DNA from: UBA1738 sp045591565
GTDB taxonomy: Bacteria; Bacillota; Clostridia; UBA1381
NCBI GenBank assembly: GCA_045591565.1
Contig: JAZNTB010000029.1
Span: 1 to 6,965, forward strand
Length of the DNA: 6,965 nucleotides
Reading direction: 5' to 3'
The number at the start of each line of letters is the position of its first letter. The stretch's first letter is position 1. Of the stretch, positions 6,320 through 6,965 are shown one piece after another. The notes beneath the pieces were generated by a model. It did no database searches. It saw only the letters and a program-made list of their open reading frames with translations, and had not been told where the DNA came from. A program made the translations under genes and the position numbers.

Positions 6320-6965
6320 TTACCTATCCTCATACATTTTTTTATAATAATTCTGATATTCTCCGTTTATTATATTTTCCCACCAAGTCTTATTTTCCAG
6401 ATACCAGTTAATTGTTTTAATAATTCCGTCATCAAACTTGGTTTCCGGAAGCCATCCCAATTCATTGTGAATTTTTGTAGGGTCAATTGCATAACGCAAA
6501 TCGTGTCCCTTTCTGTCTGTCACATATGTAATTAATGAATGTGGCTTACCAAGGGTATCCAAAATAATTTTTACAATATCAATGTTAGCTTTTTCATTGT
6601 GACCGCCAACATTATAAATTTCACCCGCCTTGCCTTTATGGATAATAAGGTCAATAGCACGGCAATGGTCTTCAACATATAGCCAATCACGAATGTTTAG
6701 TCCTTCCCCGTAAACAGGAAGAGGCTTATCTGCCAGTGCATTTGCTATCATAAGAGGGATAAGCTTTTCCGGGAAATGATATGGTCCGTAATTGTTTGAG
6801 CATCTTGAAATTGAAACAGGAAGACCATATGTTCTGTGATATGCAAGAACTAAAAGGTCAGCTCCGGCTTTAGAGGAGCTATATGGACTTGATGTACAGA
6901 TTGGGGTTTCTTCAGTAAAAAGCAAATCCGGTCTGTCAAGCGGAAGATCTCCATAAACCTCATCT
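6320..6965 (-). CDS. rfbB: dTDP-glucose 4,6-dehydratase (5' end cut by the window edge)
   Basis: The frame is open to the right edge; the visible 214 residues are the C-terminal part of a protein usually about 340 residues long. The fragment begins with DEVYGD, the family's TDEVYG motif with the catalytic Asp-Glu pair. YSSSK follows about 22 residues later, the YxxxK of extended short-chain dehydrogenases. Further marks are SRCSNNYGPYHFPEKLIP, the substrate-binding stretch, and NIRDWLYVEDHCRAI, both highly typical of RfbB/RmlB. The enzyme is NAD-dependent and turns dTDP-glucose into dTDP-4-keto-6-deoxyglucose, the entry to dTDP-rhamnose and other 6-deoxy or amino sugars. The other rml genes would be expected upstream, outside the window. 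A TTG at 6925 is internal (Leu of PDLLFTEE), not the true start. The stop at 6320-6322 is followed after one base by the YfhO-family ATG, so the two genes are surely co-transcribed. Confidence 0.97.
   Translation of the reverse strand, partial: DEVYGDLPLDRPDLLFTEETPICTSSPYSSSKAGADLLVLAYHRTYGLPVSISRCSNNYGPYHFPEKLIPLMIANALADKPLPVYGEGLNIRDWLYVEDHCRAIDLIIHKGKAGEIYNVGGHNEKANIDIVKIILDTLGKPHSLITYVTDRKGHDLRYAIDPTKIHNELGWLPETKFDDGIIKTINWYLENKTWWENIINGEYQNYYKKMYEDR
6328..6331 (-). promoter_or_regulatory. Ribosome binding site that sets the YfhO-family start
   Basis: GAGG on the minus strand lies nine bases before the ATG at 6318 and inside the last codons of rfbB. The same TATGAGG context precedes the starts at 2629 and 1561, at similar distances. 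The alternative ATG at 6333 overlaps this very motif and has only an A/T-rich stretch ahead of it, so 6318 is the better start. Confidence 0.7.

Noticed and set aside
6236..6535. Plus-strand frame of 99 codons with a hydrophobic start
   Set aside because: It is antisense across the rfbB end and the first YfhO helix, which explains its hydrophobicity.
6320..6925. Reading rfbB as a short complete gene starting at TTG 6925
   Set aside because: The frame continues upstream to the edge with DEVYGD, a core RfbB motif, so the TTG is an internal Leu codon and the gene is merely cut by the window.

Overview
The window is AT-rich, densely packed, and coded entirely on the minus strand, so transcription runs from high to low coordinates. 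Low GC, AGAAGGA/GAGG-type ribosome binding sites and the gene families present point to a Gram-positive bacterium of the Bacillota, most likely a gut or anaerobic Clostridia. This is an inference from gene content and composition; no phylogenetic marker is present. The locus is part of a cell-surface glycan (wall polysaccharide, teichoic-acid-type polymer or exopolysaccharide) cluster and runs off both ends of the window.

In transcription order (right to left) there are six genes. (1) The 3' two thirds of rfbB, dTDP-glucose 4,6-dehydratase, enters from the right edge. (2) A large YfhO-family multi-pass membrane protein starts one base after the rfbB stop. (3) An 88-base gap with a possible promoter follows, then an ATP-grasp ligase of the amino-acid-ligase type. 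(4) An ornithine cyclodeaminase/SbnB-like NAD(P)-dependent enzyme comes next. (5) Then a family 2 glycosyltransferase with two C-terminal membrane helices (CsbB/GtrB/DPM1 type). (6) Last is the 5' part of a second, unrelated ATP-grasp protein of the 'sugar-transfer associated' family, cut by the left edge. Genes 3 to 6 are separated by only 16, 9 and 4 bases and look like one operon.

Two functional modules can be read. RfbB supplies a dTDP-4-keto-6-deoxyhexose. The membrane-anchored GT2 enzyme and the YfhO-family protein resemble the CsbB/YfhO pair, in which a sugar is loaded on undecaprenyl phosphate and then moved to a surface polymer outside the membrane. Between them lies an amino-acid module: an OCD/SbnB-like dehydrogenase and an ATP-grasp carboxylate-amine ligase. 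The second ATP-grasp protein, of unknown reaction, follows. The simplest inference is that the cluster makes a surface glycan carrying an amino-acid or amide-linked decoration. That link is a hypothesis from gene order, not something the sequence proves.

No RNA gene, CRISPR array, insertion sequence, long repeat or convincing terminator was seen. There is no gene-free stretch longer than 88 bases.
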